A stretch of 64,000 bases of DNA, from the NCBI RefSeq assembly GCF_009828015.1, contig NZ_WTYG01000002.1:701360-765359 (forward strand). The letters are read 5' to 3'. Positions 11,647 through 21,045 of the stretch are shown here, one piece after another. Source of the stretch: Qipengyuania citrea (lineage in GTDB: Bacteria > Pseudomonadota > Alphaproteobacteria > Sphingomonadales > Sphingomonadaceae). Numbering within the stretch: position 1 is the stretch's first letter; every line of letters starts with the position of its first letter. A program made the translations under genes and the position numbers. The notes beneath the pieces are model-generated. The model did not search any database, was not told the origin of the DNA, and saw only the letters and a list, made by a program, of their open reading frames with translations.

Positions 11647-11984
11647 GTGGCAAACGGATTCTCGTCGTCGAAGACGAACCCATTATCGCGTTTGCGCTCG
11701 AGGACATGCTGCTCGAGGACGGCGCCGATGTGGTCGCCGTCGGTTCGCTCGAGGAAGGTCTCGACCAGGCCGAAGCAGGGGTGTTCGATTTCGCCATTCT
11801 CGATATCAACCTGCATGGCGAGAAAAGCTACCCAATCGCCTTCCGGCTGGGGAGCAAGGGCGTACGATTCGTCTTCGCCAGCGGCTATGGCGATGCCGAA
11901 CATCCCGAAGAACTGGCGCATGTCACCACGCTGACGAAACCCTATGTCCTCGCCGACATCCGCAATATCGCAGTGGGCGGCTGA
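11637..11984 (+). CDS. single-domain response regulator, FATGUY-like
   Basis: A 115-residue receiver domain with no output domain. Acidic pocket Glu12/Asp13, phospho-acceptor Asp56 in AILDINLHG, and Lys101 in LTKPY are all present. FVFASGYGD at residues 78-86 resembles the FATGUY motif of alphaproteobacterial single-domain regulators of the SdrG type that act in the general stress response. It overlaps the kinase gene by 10 nt, so it is the likely phosphate acceptor or sink for that kinase. No ECF sigma, NepR or PhyR gene is in this window. Confidence 0.9.
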   Translation: MPLSGKRILVVEDEPIIAFALEDMLLEDGADVVAVGSLEEGLDQAEAGVFDFAILDINLHGEKSYPIAFRLGSKGVRFVFASGYGDAEHPEELAHVTTLTKPYVLADIRNIAVGG

Positions 11985-12010
11985 CGGGCCGGAGCTGAGC
12001 GTGGGCAAAC

Positions 12011-12028
12011 CGCCACAAGGAGGTGGCG
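12011..12028 (+). other. small hairpin presenting AAGGAG in its loop
   Basis: CGCCAC (12011-12016) and GTGGCG (12023-12028) form a perfect 6-bp stem with loop AAGGAG, an ideal anti-Shine-Dalgarno complement. It lies in the 63-nt gap before rpiB but about 25 nt from the start codon, too far for a normal ribosome-binding site. No function is assigned. Confidence 0.4.
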
Positions 12029-12047
12029 AGCGGCACCGGAAACGACT

Positions 12048-12497
12048 ATGGGGCTGCGCATGCGTATTGCCATTGCTTCCGACCACGCCGCTTTCGATCT
12101 AAAAGCCGATTTGCGCGACTGGTTGATCGAACAGGGTCACGAGGTCGCCGATCTCGGCCCGGATACCGCCGACAGCGTCGATTACCCCGACTACGGGTAC
12201 AAGCTGGCCGCGGTTGTCGCCGATGGGACCGCAGATCGCGGCGTTGCCCTGTGCGGCAGCGGGCTTGGCATCTCGATGAGCATCAATCGCCATCCCGCCA
12301 TCCGCTGCGCGCTGGTTTCCGAACCGTTGTCCGCTTCGCTGGCGCGGGAACACAACGATGCCAACTGCATCGCGATGGGCGCCCGCCTCGTCGGCAGCGA
12401 CATGGCCAAGGCGTGCCTGTCCGCCTTCCTCGAAACCGATTTCGCCGGCGGCCGCCACCAGCGCCGCATCGACAAGCTATCCAACCCGGACATCTGA
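12048..12497 (+). CDS. rpiB: ribose-5-phosphate isomerase B
   Basis: RpiB/LacAB family, 149 residues, interconverting ribose 5-phosphate and ribulose 5-phosphate. The opening MRIAIASDHAAFDLK, the CGSGLGISMSINR segment (phosphate and ring-opening loop with the catalytic Cys) and EHNDANCIAMGARL are the family signatures. ATG 12048 has GGA 7 nt upstream; ATG 12060 would match the usual N-terminus and is possible. It ends 3 nt before glyA, a common alphaproteobacterial pairing. Confidence 0.95.
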   Translation: MGLRMRIAIASDHAAFDLKADLRDWLIEQGHEVADLGPDTADSVDYPDYGYKLAAVVADGTADRGVALCGSGLGISMSINRHPAIRCALVSEPLSASLAREHNDANCIAMGARLVGSDMAKACLSAFLETDFAGGRHQRRIDKLSNPDI

Positions 12498-12500
12498 TCT

Positions 12501-13814
12501 ATGGCTACCCAGGCACAAGACACCGCGCGCGACCCTATGGACCGTTTCTGGCACGATACGCTGGCGGAAGCAGACCCCGAGATCCACAATGCGATCCGCA
12601 ATGAACTGGCGCGTCAGCAGGACAAGATCGAGCTGATCGCCAGCGAGAATATCGCCTCCACCGCGGTTCTCGAAGCCACGGGCAGCGTGTTCACCAACAA
12701 ATATGCCGAAGGCTATCCGGGCAAGCGCTATTACGGCGGCTGCGATTATGCCGACGTCATCGAAACGCTGGCGATCGAGCGCGCGAAGCAGTTGTTCGGG
12801 TGCAATTTCGCCAACGTCCAGCCCAATTCGGGCAGCCAGATGAACCAGGCGGTTTTCCTCGCGCTGCTGCAGCCGGGCGATACCTTCATGGGTCTCGACC
12901 TCAATTCGGGTGGTCACCTCACGCATGGATCGCCGGTCAACATGAGCGGCAAGTGGTTCAACCCCGTCAGCTACGGCGTGCGCCAGGATAACGAGCTGAT
13001 CGACATGGACGAAGTGATGGCGCTGGCGAAGGAGCACAAGCCCAAGCTCATTATCGCCGGTGGCACCGCCTATTCGCGTAGCTGGGACTGGGAAGCCTTC
13101 CGCAAGGTGGCCGACGAGGTCGGGGCCTACCTGATGGTCGACATGAGCCACATCTCCGGGCTCGTCGCGGGCGGCGCGCATGCCAACCCCTTCCCCCATG
13201 CCCACGTCGTCACCAGCACCACTCACAAATCCCTCCGCGGGCCGCGTTCGGGCGTGATCCTGTGGAACGACGAGGAACTCACCAAGCCGTTCAACATGGC
13301 GGTGTTCCCGGGCATGCAGGGCGGCCCGCTGATGCATGTCGTGGCTGCCAAGGCAGTCGCCTTCGGCGAAGCGCTGCGCCCGGACTTCAAGGATTACGCC
13401 GCGCGCGTGGTCGAAAATGCCCGCGCTCTGGCCGAAGCCATCGAAGCCAATGGCCTGCGCGTCGTGTCGGGCGGGACGGACAACCATTCGATGCTGGTCG
13501 ATCTTACGGCCAAGGACGTGACCGGTAAGGCCGCCGAAACCGGTCTCGATCGCGCATGGCTGACCTGTAACAAGAACGGCATTCCCTACGACACGCGCAG
13601 CCCCTTTGTGACCAGCGGCATCCGCCTCGGCACTCCGGCAGGGACCACGCGGGGCTTCGGCCCTGAGGAATTCCGGACGATCGGCGCGCTGATCTGCGAG
13701 GTGGTGGATGGAATGTCGCGCAATGGCCCCGAAGGCGATGGGCAGGTGGAAGACAAGGTGCGCGGCAAGGTGGCCGAATTGTGCGCTGCCTTCCCCGTCT
13801 ATCCCGGCCGCTGA
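12501..13814 (+). CDS. glyA: serine hydroxymethyltransferase
   Basis: PLP enzyme that moves the serine hydroxymethyl group to tetrahydrofolate, giving glycine and one-carbon units. Length of 437 residues is normal. [15 protein letters not shown], the [14 protein letters not shown] substrate loop and the PLP lysine Lys243 in [13 protein letters not shown] are present. Tightly linked behind rpiB and ahead of a small membrane protein and nrdR. Confidence 0.98.
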   Translation: MATQAQDTARDPMDRFWHDTLAEADPEIHNAIRNELARQQDKIELIASENIASTAVLEATGSVFTNKYAEGYPGKRYYGGCDYADVIETLAIERAKQLFGCNFANVQPNSGSQMNQAVFLALLQPGDTFMGLDLNSGGHLTHGSPVNMSGKWFNPVSYGVRQDNELIDMDEVMALAKEHKPKLIIAGGTAYSRSWDWEAFRKVADEVGAYLMVDMSHISGLVAGGAHANPFPHAHVVTSTTHKSLRGPRSGVILWNDEELTKPFNMAVFPGMQGGPLMHVVAAKAVAFGEALRPDFKDYAARVVENARALAEAIEANGLRVVSGGTDNHSMLVDLTAKDVTGKAAETGLDRAWLTCNKNGIPYDTRSPFVTSGIRLGTPAGTTRGFGPEEFRTIGALICEVVDGMSRNGPEGDGQVEDKVRGKVAELCAAFPVYPGR

Positions 13815-13825
13815 GGAGAAAAGCG

Positions 13826-14050
13826 ATGGACGACCAGAATCCCAAGCACCAGGATCACGAACTGCTTTCCGACGCGAAGCACGAAGTGAAGGACATGGCG
13901 AGCAAGGGCCTCGACCACCCTTCGACGAAACCCGTGCTGACCGGTGCTGCCGTGGGCGCAATCGCAGGGGGCCTGCTGCCCGTCGTGACCTGGCCGATCG
14001 GGCTCGTCGCGGGCGCGGGATACATGCTCTACAAGCGTATCCGACCGTAA
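13826..14050 (+). CDS. small conserved membrane protein
   Basis: A 74-residue protein with a charged N-terminal half (His, Lys, Asp rich) and a Gly/Ala-rich hydrophobic C-terminal half (VLTGAAVGAIAGGLLPVV, then IGLVAGAGYMLYKRI) that could make one membrane hairpin or a single span. ATG 13826 has an excellent GAGGAGAA ribosome-binding site 6-7 nt upstream. It ends exactly before the nrdR start. Function unknown. Confidence 0.8.
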   Translation: MDDQNPKHQDHELLSDAKHEVKDMASKGLDHPSTKPVLTGAAVGAIAGGLLPVVTWPIGLVAGAGYMLYKRIRP

Positions 14051-14521
14051 ATGCGGTGCCCTTTCTGCGCGCATGACGACAGCCAGGTAAAGGACAGTCG
14101 TCCGACCGAGGATTCGACCTCGATCCGGCGGCGCCGGCAATGTTCGAGCTGCGGCGCGCGCTTTACCACCTTCGAACGGGTCCAGCTGCGCGAAGTCACC
14201 GTGGTCAAGTCGGGCGACCGCCGCCAGCCCTTCGAACGCAGCAAGCTCGAACAGTCGATCGCGCTCGCCTGCCGCAAGCGCGACGTTCCGCAGGAACGCA
14301 TCGACCAGCTGGTCAGCGGGATCCAGCGCCAAGTCGAAACCGCGGGCGAGGCCGAAATAGCCTCGCAGCGTATCGGCGAAATGGTCATGGACGGGCTCCG
14401 CGGGCTCGACAGCGTCGCCTATATCCGCTTCGCCTCGGTCTATCGCGACTTCAGCGAAGCGCGCGATTTCGAGGAATTTGCCAGTACGGTACAGGAAGCG
14501 GCCGCCAATGAACGCGGCTGA
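14051..14521 (+). CDS. nrdR: transcriptional repressor NrdR
   Basis: Represses ribonucleotide reductase genes in response to ATP/dATP. The zinc ribbon has Cys3, Cys6, Cys31 and Cys34 (MRCPFC, CSSCG), followed by an ATP-cone domain ([20 protein letters not shown]). Length of 156 residues is typical. No ribonucleotide reductase gene is in the window, so its targets lie elsewhere. Its 3' end overlaps trmJ by 14 nt. Confidence 0.97.
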   Translation: MRCPFCAHDDSQVKDSRPTEDSTSIRRRRQCSSCGARFTTFERVQLREVTVVKSGDRRQPFERSKLEQSIALACRKRDVPQERIDQLVSGIQRQVETAGEAEIASQRIGEMVMDGLRGLDSVAYIRFASVYRDFSEARDFEEFASTVQEAAANERG

Positions 14522-15236
14522 CACGCACAAACCCGTCGTTGTGCTGGTTCGTCCGCAGCTGGGCGAGAACATCGGCAAGGCAGCCCGCGCGATGCTCAAT
14601 TTCGGGCTGACCGAGATGCGACTGGTCGAACCGCGCGATGGCTGGCCCAACCCTTCGGCGGGTCCGGCAGCGGCCGGGGCCGATGTCGTGCTCGACCGGG
14701 CACAGGTCTTTGCGACCACTGCGGAGGCGGTGGCCGATTGCGCGCATGTCTACGCCACTACGGTGCGCAAGCGCGGAGTGACCAAGCCGGTCGTCACGCC
14801 CGAGGAAGCAAGCCAGGAAATGGCCGCCGCTCAGGGACGCAGTGCAATCCTGTTCGGACCAGAACGCTCGGGCCTGGAAACCGAGGACGTCGCGCTTGCG
14901 CGGGCGATCCTGACGGTGCCGATCAATCCGGAATTCGGATCGCTCAATCTGGCGCAGGCGGTAATCCTGTGCGCTTATGAATGGTCGAAGCACGAGCAAC
15001 TGGTGCAGCCCACGCAGGAAGAGCTGCTCCCCCCTGCACCTCAAGAAGAGCTCGACGGGCTGATCGCGCATCTGGAAACCATGCTCGAACCCAAGGGCTA
15101 TTTCCTGCCCGCGGCGCGCGCGGAAGCCACCCGGCGGACCTTGCGCGGAGTGCTTACCAAGCCCGGCTGGAACCATCTCGAGGTGCGGACGCTGCGCGGT
15201 GTCCTGTCGTCGCTAGGGCGCGGACCTAAGCCCTGA
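14508..15236 (+). CDS. trmJ: TrmJ-like tRNA 2'-O-methyltransferase (SpoU/TrmH superfamily)
   Basis: SPOUT-fold RNA methyltransferase, 242 residues, probably modifying a tRNA anticodon-loop ribose (position 32 in known TrmJ). Motifs 1-3 are clear: [25 protein letters not shown] and [15 protein letters not shown], followed by a TrmJ-type C-terminal extension. ATG 14508 is chosen, with AGGAAG 9-10 nt upstream, although it overlaps nrdR. The exact RNA target is inferred from family only. Its 3' end overlaps the convergent chorismate mutase gene by 11 nt. Confidence 0.88.
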   Translation: MNAADTHKPVVVLVRPQLGENIGKAARAMLNFGLTEMRLVEPRDGWPNPSAGPAAAGADVVLDRAQVFATTAEAVADCAHVYATTVRKRGVTKPVVTPEEASQEMAAAQGRSAILFGPERSGLETEDVALARAILTVPINPEFGSLNLAQAVILCAYEWSKHEQLVQPTQEELLPPAPQEELDGLIAHLETMLEPKGYFLPAARAEATRRTLRGVLTKPGWNHLEVRTLRGVLSSLGRGPKP

Positions 15237-15537
15237 TCCGGTCCCATTCGGCCAGTTCGTAGTCGATCGACGTCTCGACCAGCATTTCCCAGATCTGCGC
15301 AATCGGCTCTGCCGGCAGCGAGCGGTCCTGCGCATCGCGGCGCGCATTGTCGATGACCGCGCGCTTGCGTGCTTCGTCGCGCACGATCGCCCGATCGGGC
15401 TTGATCCGCGCGGCCGCCCGCATGTAGCCGAACCGCCGGTCGAGCAATTCCATCAGCTCGCGGTCGGTGGCATCGACGCCGGCGCGTACATCACGCATGT
15501 CGGCGCAATTTTCAGGCAGCTTGAAATCGTCGTTCAT
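15226..15537 (-). CDS. chorismate mutase (AroQ type)
   Basis: A 103-residue all-helical AroQ-fold protein that converts chorismate to prephenate. DVRAGVDATDRELMELLDRRF, MRAAARIKPD (lysine and arginine active-site positions) and RDEARKRAVIDNAR follow the family pattern. It stands alone without a fused prephenate dehydratase or dehydrogenase. It is transcribed towards trmJ with an 11-nt tail-to-tail overlap. A short PchB-like homologue acting as isochorismate pyruvate lyase is the main alternative, but the context favours a mutase. Confidence 0.9.
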   Translation of the reverse strand: MNDDFKLPENCADMRDVRAGVDATDRELMELLDRRFGYMRAAARIKPDRAIVRDEARKRAVIDNARRDAQDRSLPAEPIAQIWEMLVETSIDYELAEWDRIRA

Positions 15538-15590
15538 GGCAATGCGCCCTGCACCGCCTGCCGGTGCTTGTCGAGCGCCTATCTTCGTGC

Positions 15591-15618
15591 TTGACGAACC
15601 GCGCCATATTGCTACTAG
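15591..15618 (+). promoter_or_regulatory. putative rpsD promoter
   Basis: TTGACG (15591-15596), 16-nt spacer, TACTAG (15613-15618), about 135 nt upstream of the rpsD start in the otherwise empty divergent gap 15538-15755. The hexamers resemble the tRNA-Glu promoter in this window. Confidence 0.5.
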
Positions 15619-15755
15619 CGCGCCTTCGCGAATTGGCTCCGCACCCCGGTGAAGCGGTAGCCGCGTCGAACTCCTGAGCGTGTCGAAGGAACGACGGTGC
15701 GATGCCGGGTTGAATGGCCGTCAACGGGATGGCCCAGCAAATTGAAGGAAAGACT

Positions 15756-16370
15756 ATGACGAAGCGCACCCGCGCCAAGTACAAGCTCGACCGCCGGATG
15801 GGTGAAAACATCTGGGGTCGCCCGAACAGCCCCGTCAACAAGCGCTCCTACGGTCCGGGCCAGCATGGCCAGCGCCGCAAGAGCAAGACGAGCGACTTCG
15901 GTCTCCAGCTGCGCGCCAAGCAGAAGCTCAAGGGCTATTACGGCGACGTGACCGAGAAGCAGTTCAAGCGCACCTACATGGAAGCGTCGCGGATCAAGGG
16001 CGACACCGGTCAGAACCTGATCGGCCTGCTCGAACAGCGCCTCGACATGGTCGTTTATCGCGCCAAGTTCGCACCGACCATCTTCGCTGCGCGCCAGATC
16101 GTGAGCCACGGCCATATCTATCTCAACGGTGTGAAGACCAACGTCGCCTCGGCGCGCGTCAAGGTCGGCGACGTCGTTTCGCTGGGCAAGAAGGCGCAGG
16201 AAATGGCGCTGGTCATCGAAGCGCAGAGCCTGCCCGAGCGTGACATTCCCGACTACGTCAGCCCCGATGGCAACGACAAGGTGACCTTCACCCGCGTGCC
16301 CAAGCTCGACGAAGTGCCCTACCCGGTCACGATGGAACCGAACCTCGTGGTCGAGTTCTACTCGCGCTAA
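15756..16370 (+). CDS. rpsD: 30S ribosomal protein S4
   Basis: Primary 16S rRNA-binding protein of the small subunit, 204 residues. The start [20 protein letters not shown], the [13 protein letters not shown] segment and the S4 domain ([32 protein letters not shown]) are unambiguous. ATG 15756 has GAAGGA 6-7 nt upstream; an upstream in-frame ATG at 15714 is not part of the family. Monocistronic, with its own promoter and terminator. Confidence 0.98.
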   Translation: MTKRTRAKYKLDRRMGENIWGRPNSPVNKRSYGPGQHGQRRKSKTSDFGLQLRAKQKLKGYYGDVTEKQFKRTYMEASRIKGDTGQNLIGLLEQRLDMVVYRAKFAPTIFAARQIVSHGHIYLNGVKTNVASARVKVGDVVSLGKKAQEMALVIEAQSLPERDIPDYVSPDGNDKVTFTRVPKLDEVPYPVTMEPNLVVEFYSR

Positions 16371-16393
16371 GCCCAAGCGGCAGCGACACAGCA

Positions 16394-16428
16394 AAAGGGC
16401 GGTCCCTCACGGGACCGCCTTTTTTGTT
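16394..16428. terminator. strong bidirectional intrinsic terminator after rpsD
   Basis: GGCGGTCCC (16398-16406), loop TCAC, and GGGACCGCC (16411-16419) make a perfect 9-bp stem, flanked by AAAA on the left and a T-run (TTTTTTGTT) on the right. It can end both rpsD on the plus strand and the convergent M50 peptidase gene on the minus strand. Confidence 0.92.
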
Positions 16429-16434
16429 GTCCGG

Positions 16435-17184
16435 TCAGTATCGGCTGGCAAACCGAAGCGACAGCCACACCATGACGAGGATCGTCAGCGTGATCAGGCC
16501 GCCCCAGAACCAGTAGGGCAGGAACAAAGCGTCGGCGATGAGGCCGGTGTCGGATCGCGCGGACATGCCGCCGACCGTGCCGCCCGGGCTGAACAAATAG
16601 CCAAGGTCCTGATAGACGCTCACCACGCCTTGTACCCCGAGGAATTCCGCCGTGATCCGCTGCCATTTGGCACTGCCGCGTAACGCGATGTACCCGGCTG
16701 CTGCAGCGAACAGCGGAAGCACCACCCATCCGGCGACCGAGCGCACCCACACCGCCGTCGAGATCGCGAGCGCCGATGCGAGAACCAGCAGCGCCAGCTG
16801 CGTGGCCCGCCGCGAGCGTGATGCGACGATCAACAGGCAGCCCGCGACACTGGGACCCAGCAGCCCTGCCGCCGCAATGGCCGCCTGCCCGAGGTGGCCG
16901 ATGCTGCCGGAGAACTCGGCAAAGCCCGAGCCATTGGCGAAGATCACGAGGCGATGGAATTCAGCGCCGAGCGCAATCGCGCTCAGCCCGTGCGCCATTT
17001 CGTGAAACCAGGTGGCCAGCAACGTGAACGGCATCAGCGCAAGCGTTCCGAAGCCGGTCTGCCAGGCAAGGATCGTCAGCCCGGCAAAGGCGAGAATATA
17101 GCTCTGTTCGCGCGGCATTGCCTTGCGATTGGGGGAAAGCCCCCATCTCGCGGGAGCAGCGGAACCGGCGCGGCCTTTTCTCAT
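16435..17184 (-). CDS. M50B-type membrane metallopeptidase family protein
   Basis: A polytopic membrane protein of 249 residues with a HEMAH zinc motif (HExxH) in the TWFHEMAHGLSAIALGAEFH segment, as in the peptidase M50B-like family of site-2-protease relatives. Several hydrophobic spans follow. The substrate is unknown, and many members have no proven peptidase activity. ATG 17184 is used; ATG 17118 (MPREQSYILAFAGL), immediately before the first hydrophobic span, is a plausible shorter start. Downstream of tgt on the same strand and ends in the rpsD terminator. Confidence 0.75.
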   Translation of the reverse strand: MRKGRAGSAAPARWGLSPNRKAMPREQSYILAFAGLTILAWQTGFGTLALMPFTLLATWFHEMAHGLSAIALGAEFHRLVIFANGSGFAEFSGSIGHLGQAAIAAAGLLGPSVAGCLLIVASRSRRATQLALLVLASALAISTAVWVRSVAGWVVLPLFAAAAGYIALRGSAKWQRITAEFLGVQGVVSVYQDLGYLFSPGGTVGGMSARSDTGLIADALFLPYWFWGGLITLTILVMVWLSLRFASRY

Positions 17185-17209
17185 ACCGGCACGGTATCGC
17201 CGGTTCGTC

Positions 17210-18334
17210 TCACTGCAAGTAGTCGCGGCGGAAATCGCGCGCGAACTGGGCGAACCGCGCTTCCGCGATCGCATCGCGCATCGCCTGCATCAGCTGCTGG
17301 TAAAAGGCGATATTGTGCTCGGTCATCAGCATCGCGCCGAGGATTTCCTGTGATTTCACCAGATGGTGCAGGTATGCGCGCGAGTAGGTCCCGCAGGTAT
17401 CGCAGGTGCAGCGGCTGTCGAGCGGTTCCTCGTCTTCGGCAAAACGCGCATTGCGCAGGTTGATCGGGCCGTTCCAGGTAAACGCCTGTCCGTTGCGCCC
17501 GGACCGGCTGGGCAGCACGCAGTCGAACATGTCCACCCCGCGGTCCACCGCACCGACGAGGTCGTCGGGCTTGCCGACCCCCATCAGATAGCGGGGCCGG
17601 TCGGCGGGCAATTGGCCGGGTGCGAAGTCAAGTGTGGCGAACATCGCTTCCTGGCCTTCGCCGACCGCCAGCCCGCCTATGGCATAGCCGTCGAAACCGA
17701 TATCGGTGAGCTTGTCCGCGCTTATGCGGCGCAATTCCTCGTCCAGCGCGCCCTGCTGGATACCGAACAATGCGGATCGCTCCGCGTGTTCGCCGCCCGC
17801 ATCGAACCCATCGCGGCTGCGCCGGGCCCAGCGCATGCTCATTTCCATGCTCGCGGCGATTTCGTCGCGCGGCCGATCGGCGCGCGGGCATTCGTCGAAC
17901 GCCATCACGATGTCGCTGCCCAGCATGCGCTGGATTTCCATGCTGCGTTCGGGCGTAAGCATGTGCTTGGAACCGTCGATGTGGCTGCGGAATTCGACCC
18001 CCTTCTCGGTGAGCTTGCGCAGTTCGGACAGGCTCATCACCTGGTAGCCGCCACTGTCGGTCAGGATGGGCCGTTGCCAGTTCATGAACTTGTGCAGGCC
18101 GCCAAGCCTCGCCATCCGCTCGGCGCCGGGTCGCAGCATGAGGTGGTAGGTGTTGCCGAGGATTATGTCGGCTCCTGTCTTGCGGACGGTTTCGGGCTTC
18201 ATCGCCTTGACTGTCGCTGCAGTACCGACCGGCATGAAGGCAGGCGTGCGAATGGTGCCGCGCTGCATGGCGATGCGCCCGGTGCGCGCAGCCCCGTCGG
18301 TCGCGTCGATGGTGAATGCGAAACGTTCGCTCAT
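17210..18334 (-). CDS. tgt: queuine tRNA-ribosyltransferase (tRNA-guanine transglycosylase)
   Basis: Exchanges guanine 34 for preQ1 in GUN-anticodon tRNAs. Length of 374 residues. Substrate loop [10 protein letters not shown], the [11 protein letters not shown] segment, the nucleophile region ending [14 protein letters not shown], and zinc ligands [17 protein letters not shown] are all present. It lies 2 nt downstream of the DUF481 gene on the same strand. queA, the next queuosine step, is 5 kb away across a divergent block rather than adjacent. Confidence 0.98.
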   Translation of the reverse strand: MSERFAFTIDATDGAARTGRIAMQRGTIRTPAFMPVGTAATVKAMKPETVRKTGADIILGNTYHLMLRPGAERMARLGGLHKFMNWQRPILTDSGGYQVMSLSELRKLTEKGVEFRSHIDGSKHMLTPERSMEIQRMLGSDIVMAFDECPRADRPRDEIAASMEMSMRWARRSRDGFDAGGEHAERSALFGIQQGALDEELRRISADKLTDIGFDGYAIGGLAVGEGQEAMFATLDFAPGQLPADRPRYLMGVGKPDDLVGAVDRGVDMFDCVLPSRSGRNGQAFTWNGPINLRNARFAEDEEPLDSRCTCDTCGTYSRAYLHHLVKSQEILGAMLMTEHNIAFYQQLMQAMRDAIAEARFAQFARDFRRDYLQ

Positions 18335-18336
18335 GG

Positions 18337-19284
18337 TCAGAAGCCGTAGATGAGAGTGGCACGGGTCAGCGTGTCGGTGCCTTCCGACCCCGCTGGCGGA
18401 TTGCTGTCGTACTCGACCTTGTAGGAAAGGCGCGAACGCAGACGGTTGCTCACGCGAAAATCGAGACCGGTCACCAGATTGATCGTGGTGTTCGCGCCAT
18501 CGAAAATCAACGTTGCCTCGCCTCCCGTTTCCGCCAGTGCCTCGACATCCTGGGTCAGCTTGAGACGGTCCAGCATCTGCCAGTCGAAATCGAGCCCGAC
18601 GAGTCCCGCGAGCCGATCCGCGCTGGTCCCGTCTGTAAAATCCGTTACCCGGTAGGCAGGGCCTGCCTTGAGTGAGAGCTTGAGCTTCGGATTATCGATA
18701 ACGCGATAACCGAAACCACCCGACACCGAATAGCGCGAAGAGAAGCCCTGGATCCGGTCGCGTTCGTATTGCGCCAGGCCATAGGCGAAGATGTTCTCGT
18801 CGAACTGCCAGCGCGGTTCGTAGGATGCGGCGAACTGTTCGCGGCTGGTCGATCCGTTCTGCCGCTGGTAGTCCGCGCGCAATCTGATCGAATGGGTCCA
18901 GTCGATGCCCTCGCGATCAAGGCGCAACGCGGCCGCCACCCCGACCGACTCGGTGTTGCCGCTCGACTGGAAAGCCCCCAGTTCGCCCTCGCCGCTCCAG
19001 CGGTCGAACATCCCGGCGTTGATCAGCGCGGTTTGCTCCGCCTCGGCCTCGGCCGCGCGGCGCGCAGCCAGGGTGATCTTCCACTGGTCGTTAATCGCAT
19101 CGATCGTGCTGCGTTCTTCGGGCCATGTGCTGCGCGCGAGACCGATCACCGTGGCGACCTTCCTTTCGTCGCCGCTGGCTATGGCTGCATCGATCATCGC
19201 GCGTGCGCCTTCGGGAAGCTCAGCTTGCGCGGCAGTCGCAGCACAACCCAGCAGGGCGGAAAAGATCAACGGGGCGAAGCGCAT
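18337..19284 (-). CDS. DUF481 (YdiY-like) outer-membrane beta-barrel protein
   Basis: A 315-residue secreted protein with a signal peptide (about residues 1-21, ending AAQA). A helical region to about residue 90 is followed by a DUF481 beta-rich barrel domain: [14 protein letters not shown], alternating aromatic/hydrophobic strands, and a terminal Phe in LIYGF as expected for outer-membrane proteins. It is similar to salt-induced YdiY-type proteins; the transported molecule, if any, is unknown. Cotranscribed with the ABC exporter above and tgt below. Confidence 0.85.
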   Translation of the reverse strand: MRFAPLIFSALLGCAATAAQAELPEGARAMIDAAIASGDERKVATVIGLARSTWPEERSTIDAINDQWKITLAARRAAEAEAEQTALINAGMFDRWSGEGELGAFQSSGNTESVGVAAALRLDREGIDWTHSIRLRADYQRQNGSTSREQFAASYEPRWQFDENIFAYGLAQYERDRIQGFSSRYSVSGGFGYRVIDNPKLKLSLKAGPAYRVTDFTDGTSADRLAGLVGLDFDWQMLDRLKLTQDVEALAETGGEATLIFDGANTTINLVTGLDFRVSNRLRSRLSYKVEYDSNPPAGSEGTDTLTRATLIYGF

Positions 19285-19340
19285 CGGGTGCGCCTAGCGC
19301 CTTGTTTTGCGCCTCGCCACCCTTCAATCGATGGAATATG

Positions 19341-20105
19341 TCACGCGCGCAGGCGCCATCCCGTGCGGAAAATGAACGCAATAACGGCCACGCAGATCGC
19401 CAGGAAACCCAGCGTTATGCCGAAGCTGATCCAGATGTTCACATCGCTCTGGCCATAGAAAGTCCACCGCAGGCCGCTGACCAGGTAGACGATCGGATTG
19501 GCCAGCGCGATCGTGTCCCACGGCCTGGGCAGCATATCGATCGAATAGAACGTCCCCCCGAGAAAGGTCAGCGGCGTGAGGAACAGCATCGGGATGATGC
19601 CCAGCTTCTCGAAATTATCCGCCCAGATGCCGAGGATGAACCCGAACAGGCTGAAGGCCGCCGCGACGAGCATGATATAGAACACCGCCAGCACAGGGTG
19701 CGCGATCGAATAGTCGACGAAAAGGCGCGCGGTGAGCAGGATGATCGCGGCGAGCAGCAGGCTCTTGGTCATTGCCGCACCGACGAACCCCAGCAACGTC
19801 TCCGATACTCCGACAGGCGCGCTGAGCAGTTCGTAGATCGTCCCGGTGAAACGCGGCATGTAGATCCCGAAACTGGAATTGCTGGTGGTTTCGCCCAGCA
19901 GGGTGAGCATCAGCAGGCCCGGAATGATGAAGGCGCCGTAATCCACCCCGCCCAGATCAGGCATGCGCCCTCCGATCGCCGCGCCAAAGACGATGAAATA
20001 TAGCGATGTGGTAAGTACCGGCGCGAGCACCGACTGGAAGGCGGTGCGCAGGAAGCGCATCAGTTCGCGGGTGTAGATCGACCAGGTCGAGCGCCACGAG
20101 ATCAT
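19341..20105 (-). CDS. ABC-2 type exporter permease
   Basis: A 254-residue integral membrane protein with about six spans, starting with the amphipathic WSIYTRELMRFLRTAFQSV helix typical of ABC-2 permeases and carrying FLTPLTFLGGTFYSIDMLP and ALANPIVYLVSGLRW. It pairs with the ATPase whose stop it overlaps by 4 nt. Related to YadH/NodJ-type exporters; substrate unknown, though the neighbouring carotenoid oxygenase makes an apocarotenoid or lipid conceivable. Confidence 0.9.
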   Translation of the reverse strand: MISWRSTWSIYTRELMRFLRTAFQSVLAPVLTTSLYFIVFGAAIGGRMPDLGGVDYGAFIIPGLLMLTLLGETTSNSSFGIYMPRFTGTIYELLSAPVGVSETLLGFVGAAMTKSLLLAAIILLTARLFVDYSIAHPVLAVFYIMLVAAAFSLFGFILGIWADNFEKLGIIPMLFLTPLTFLGGTFYSIDMLPRPWDTIALANPIVYLVSGLRWTFYGQSDVNIWISFGITLGFLAICVAVIAFIFRTGWRLRA

Positions 20106-21040
20106 GCTGCCTTCCCTTCACCGAGCAGCGAAACGAAGATTTCCTCGAGGCTGCTTTCGCGTGTGTCGATGCCGACGTAATCGATGTCCGCGGCGATCAA
20201 CGCCTTGGTCAGCGCAGCCACTTCGGCCTTTCCCTTCCCCGTTCCGTCGCCGCCGCGGTAGCACAGCACTTCCCCACCCGGTTCGAGTTCTACAGGGAAG
20301 CGGGCGATTTCGGACGGCAAGGCGGAAAGGGGCCTGGCCAGCGTGATATGCGCTTCGGTTCGGCCGAGCCGCGCCATCATCGCATCCTTCTGGTCCACCA
20401 TCAGCAGTTTGCCGCGATTGATGATGCCGACACGGTCGGCCATCAGCTCGGCTTCCTCGATATAATGCGTGGTGAGAATTATCGTGACACCGCGCTCGCG
20501 CATCGTGTCGACGATCGCCCACATTCCCTTGCGCAACTCGACATCGACGCCTGCCGTGGGTTCATCGAGAAACAGCAGGTCCGGCTCATGTGCCAGAGCC
20601 TTGGCGATCAGTACCCGGCGCTTCATCCCGCCGGACAAGGCCATGATGCGCTCGTCGCGCTTGTCCCACAGGCTGAGCGACCGCAGGATTTCCTCGATCC
20701 GGTCCCTGTCGGGGGCAAGCCCGAACAAGCCGCGCGAATAGCTTACCGCGCGGTGGACGGGTTCGAACATGTCGGTGCTGAGTTCCTGAGGAACCAGGCC
20801 GATACGATTGCGTGCGCGGCGCCAGTCGGACGCCAGATCGTGCCCGAAAGCGCGAATACTTCCCGAAGTCGGGCGCACGAGCCCGCATACTGCCCCGATC
20901 AGCGTGGTCTTGCCTGCCCCGTTAGGCCCGAGAAGAGCAAAGACCTCGCCCTTGTTGATGGTAAGATCGACATTGTCGAGCGCGGTCAGCCCGCCGGGAT
21001 AGACCTTCGACAGGCCGGAGAGTTCGAGAATCGGCTCCAC
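20102..21040 (-). CDS. ABC exporter ATP-binding protein
   Basis: A 312-residue ATPase. Walker A LLGPNGAGKTTLIG, Q-loop GLVPQELS, signature LSGGMKRRVLIAKAL, Walker B LLFLDEPTAGVD and the H-loop in TTHYIEEAE are intact. The extra C-terminal domain is like those of the YadG/NodI/DrrA group. Located 5 nt downstream of the carotenoid oxygenase gene and overlapping its permease gene, so one transcript is likely. Confidence 0.93.
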   Translation of the reverse strand: MEPILELSGLSKVYPGGLTALDNVDLTINKGEVFALLGPNGAGKTTLIGAVCGLVRPTSGSIRAFGHDLASDWRRARNRIGLVPQELSTDMFEPVHRAVSYSRGLFGLAPDRDRIEEILRSLSLWDKRDERIMALSGGMKRRVLIAKALAHEPDLLFLDEPTAGVDVELRKGMWAIVDTMRERGVTIILTTHYIEEAELMADRVGIINRGKLLMVDQKDAMMARLGRTEAHITLARPLSALPSEIARFPVELEPGGEVLCYRGGDGTGKGKAEVAALTKALIAADIDYVGIDTRESSLEEIFVSLLGEGKAA

Positions 21041-21045
21041 ATCTC

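Noticed and set aside
12023-12604. 193-codon frame overlapping rpiB with a strong AAGGAGG just ahead
   Set aside because: Out of frame with rpiB and glyA, Arg-rich low-complexity translation, no family match; rpiB itself is clear.
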